Origin: an uncultured Gemmatimonadota bacterium
Lineage (GTDB): Bacteria > Gemmatimonadota > Gemmatimonadetes > Gemmatimonadales > Gemmatimonadaceae
Assembly: GCA_946887155.1 (NCBI GenBank)
Contig: CAMPKM010000188.1
Span: 1-6,169 of the forward strand
Reading direction: 5' to 3'
Length of the DNA: 6,169 nt
A program made the position numbers and the translations under genes. The notes beneath the pieces are model-generated. The model worked only from the letters and a program-made list of their open reading frames with translations. It was not told where the DNA came from and made no database searches. Below, piece by piece: positions 5,689-6,169 of the stretch; position 1 is the first letter of the stretch, and every line of letters starts with the position of its first letter.

Positions 5689-6169
5689 CTACCGCATCGT
5701 AGCGGGGCCGCTGAGCCGAGCCAGCAGTCGCAGGTCCCGGTGACGTGCCGAAGCGTGCTCCATCAGGGTGGTCCAGCGCTTGTCCAGGACACCCCGCTCG
5801 GCGGTTGGCCCGGGATGAATCACAATGCTGGTCTTCTCGCTGGCCGCGTGAACCTGGTCGACGATCTGCAAATAATCGGCGTCACTCGACTCATCGGTGC
5901 CGGCGATCGTGACCGAATGCGCGAGTCCGAGTGATCCCGCGGCACGAAGCGTCTCCGCGACGCGTTCGATCGTGGGCGATGCCACCGGTGGATCGATCGT
6001 CACCTGCACCAGCGAAAGGAACGGGTGCAGCAGGGCAAGCGCCTCGGGTCTTTGCCCGTCGGTATCCGCCATGATTTCGGTGCCAGGCGTTACCTGCTTG
6101 AGCGCCGCGGCCAGAAATTCAGCGTTGCCAAAGGCGTCGCGACCGGTCACACACACCGAGTGATAGATC
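5689..6169 (-). CDS. Unrecognised alpha/beta protein, C-terminal part, possibly radical-SAM-like (5' partial)
   Basis: The frame is open to the right window edge, so this is the C-terminal 160 residues of a longer protein. The GTG at 6156 is probably internal. The order of elements resembles the second half of a radical SAM barrel: VCVTGRDAF, where active enzymes have a V-T-G-G-E-P type SAM-binding loop; a helix; EIMADTDGQ, compare the E-T-N-G strand; LVQVTIDPP; a helix with LRAAG; SVTIAGTDESSDADY; and SIVIHPGP. It ends RLLARLSGPATMR before TAG at 5691-5689. The cysteine cluster that would prove radical SAM membership would lie outside the window. The loop residues RDA in place of GEP argue for a divergent member or a different TIM-barrel family. 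It is separated from the rhomboid by 104 bp on the same strand. It is very likely a real gene by position, codon bias and lack of a competing frame; the function is a weak guess. Confidence 0.7.
   Translation of the reverse strand, partial: IYHSVCVTGRDAFGNAEFLAAALKQVTPGTEIMADTDGQRPEALALLHPFLSLVQVTIDPPVASPTIERVAETLRAAGSLGLAHSVTIAGTDESSDADYLQIVDQVHAASEKTSIVIHPGPTAERGVLDKRWTTLMEHASARHRDLRLLARLSGPATMR

Noticed and set aside
5039..5743. 234-codon + strand frame opposite the rhomboid gene
   Set aside because: It is Arg/Gln/His-rich, has no motif, and is antisense to the membrane-helix coding sequence.

Overview
The window is GC-rich chromosomal DNA that most resembles the phylum Acidobacteriota, perhaps a Vicinamibacteria-like soil lineage. 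This is inferred from the gene content: a permease of the acidobacterial duplicated (ADOP/MacB-like) type, a rhomboid with a short conserved cytosolic tail domain, and heptamer intergenic repeats built on GTCCAAA. No rRNA, marker protein or database comparison is available to confirm the taxon.

Layout from left to right. A 5'-truncated ADOP/MacB-type ABC permease runs on the + strand to 2107. Everything to its right that can be called is on the - strand. First comes an FAD-dependent oxidoreductase with a C-terminal Rieske [2Fe-2S] domain (3632 to 2049), whose 3' end overlaps the permease tail-to-tail by 59 bp. Next are a 281-bp spacer with a terminator-like hairpin, a complete tRNA-Phe(GAA) gene (3986 to 3914), and an intergenic block with GTCCAAA repeats and a perfect 16-bp inverted repeat. 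Then come queF (preQ0 reductase, 4481 to 4086), a 176-bp spacer carrying three consecutive hairpins that end in a + strand intrinsic terminator, and a rhomboid-family membrane protein (5584 to 4658). Last is the C-terminal part of an unrecognised alpha/beta protein, possibly radical-SAM-like, which runs off the right edge.

The genes do not form an obvious single pathway. The - strand genes are separated by roughly 100 to 280 bp gaps containing structure, so they look like independent units rather than one operon. QueF serves queuosine biosynthesis for GUN-anticodon tRNAs (Tyr, His, Asn, Asp). The adjacent tRNA-Phe is not a queuosine substrate, so their proximity is probably coincidental.

No clearly new multi-gene system is visible. 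The points most worth a second look are the rhomboid, whose catalytic GxSG serine is replaced by threonine; QueF, which has an extra segment of about 14 residues between its catalytic Cys and Asp; the unexplained + strand three-hairpin/terminator unit between two - strand genes; and the repeat/inverted-repeat element beside tRNA-Phe.
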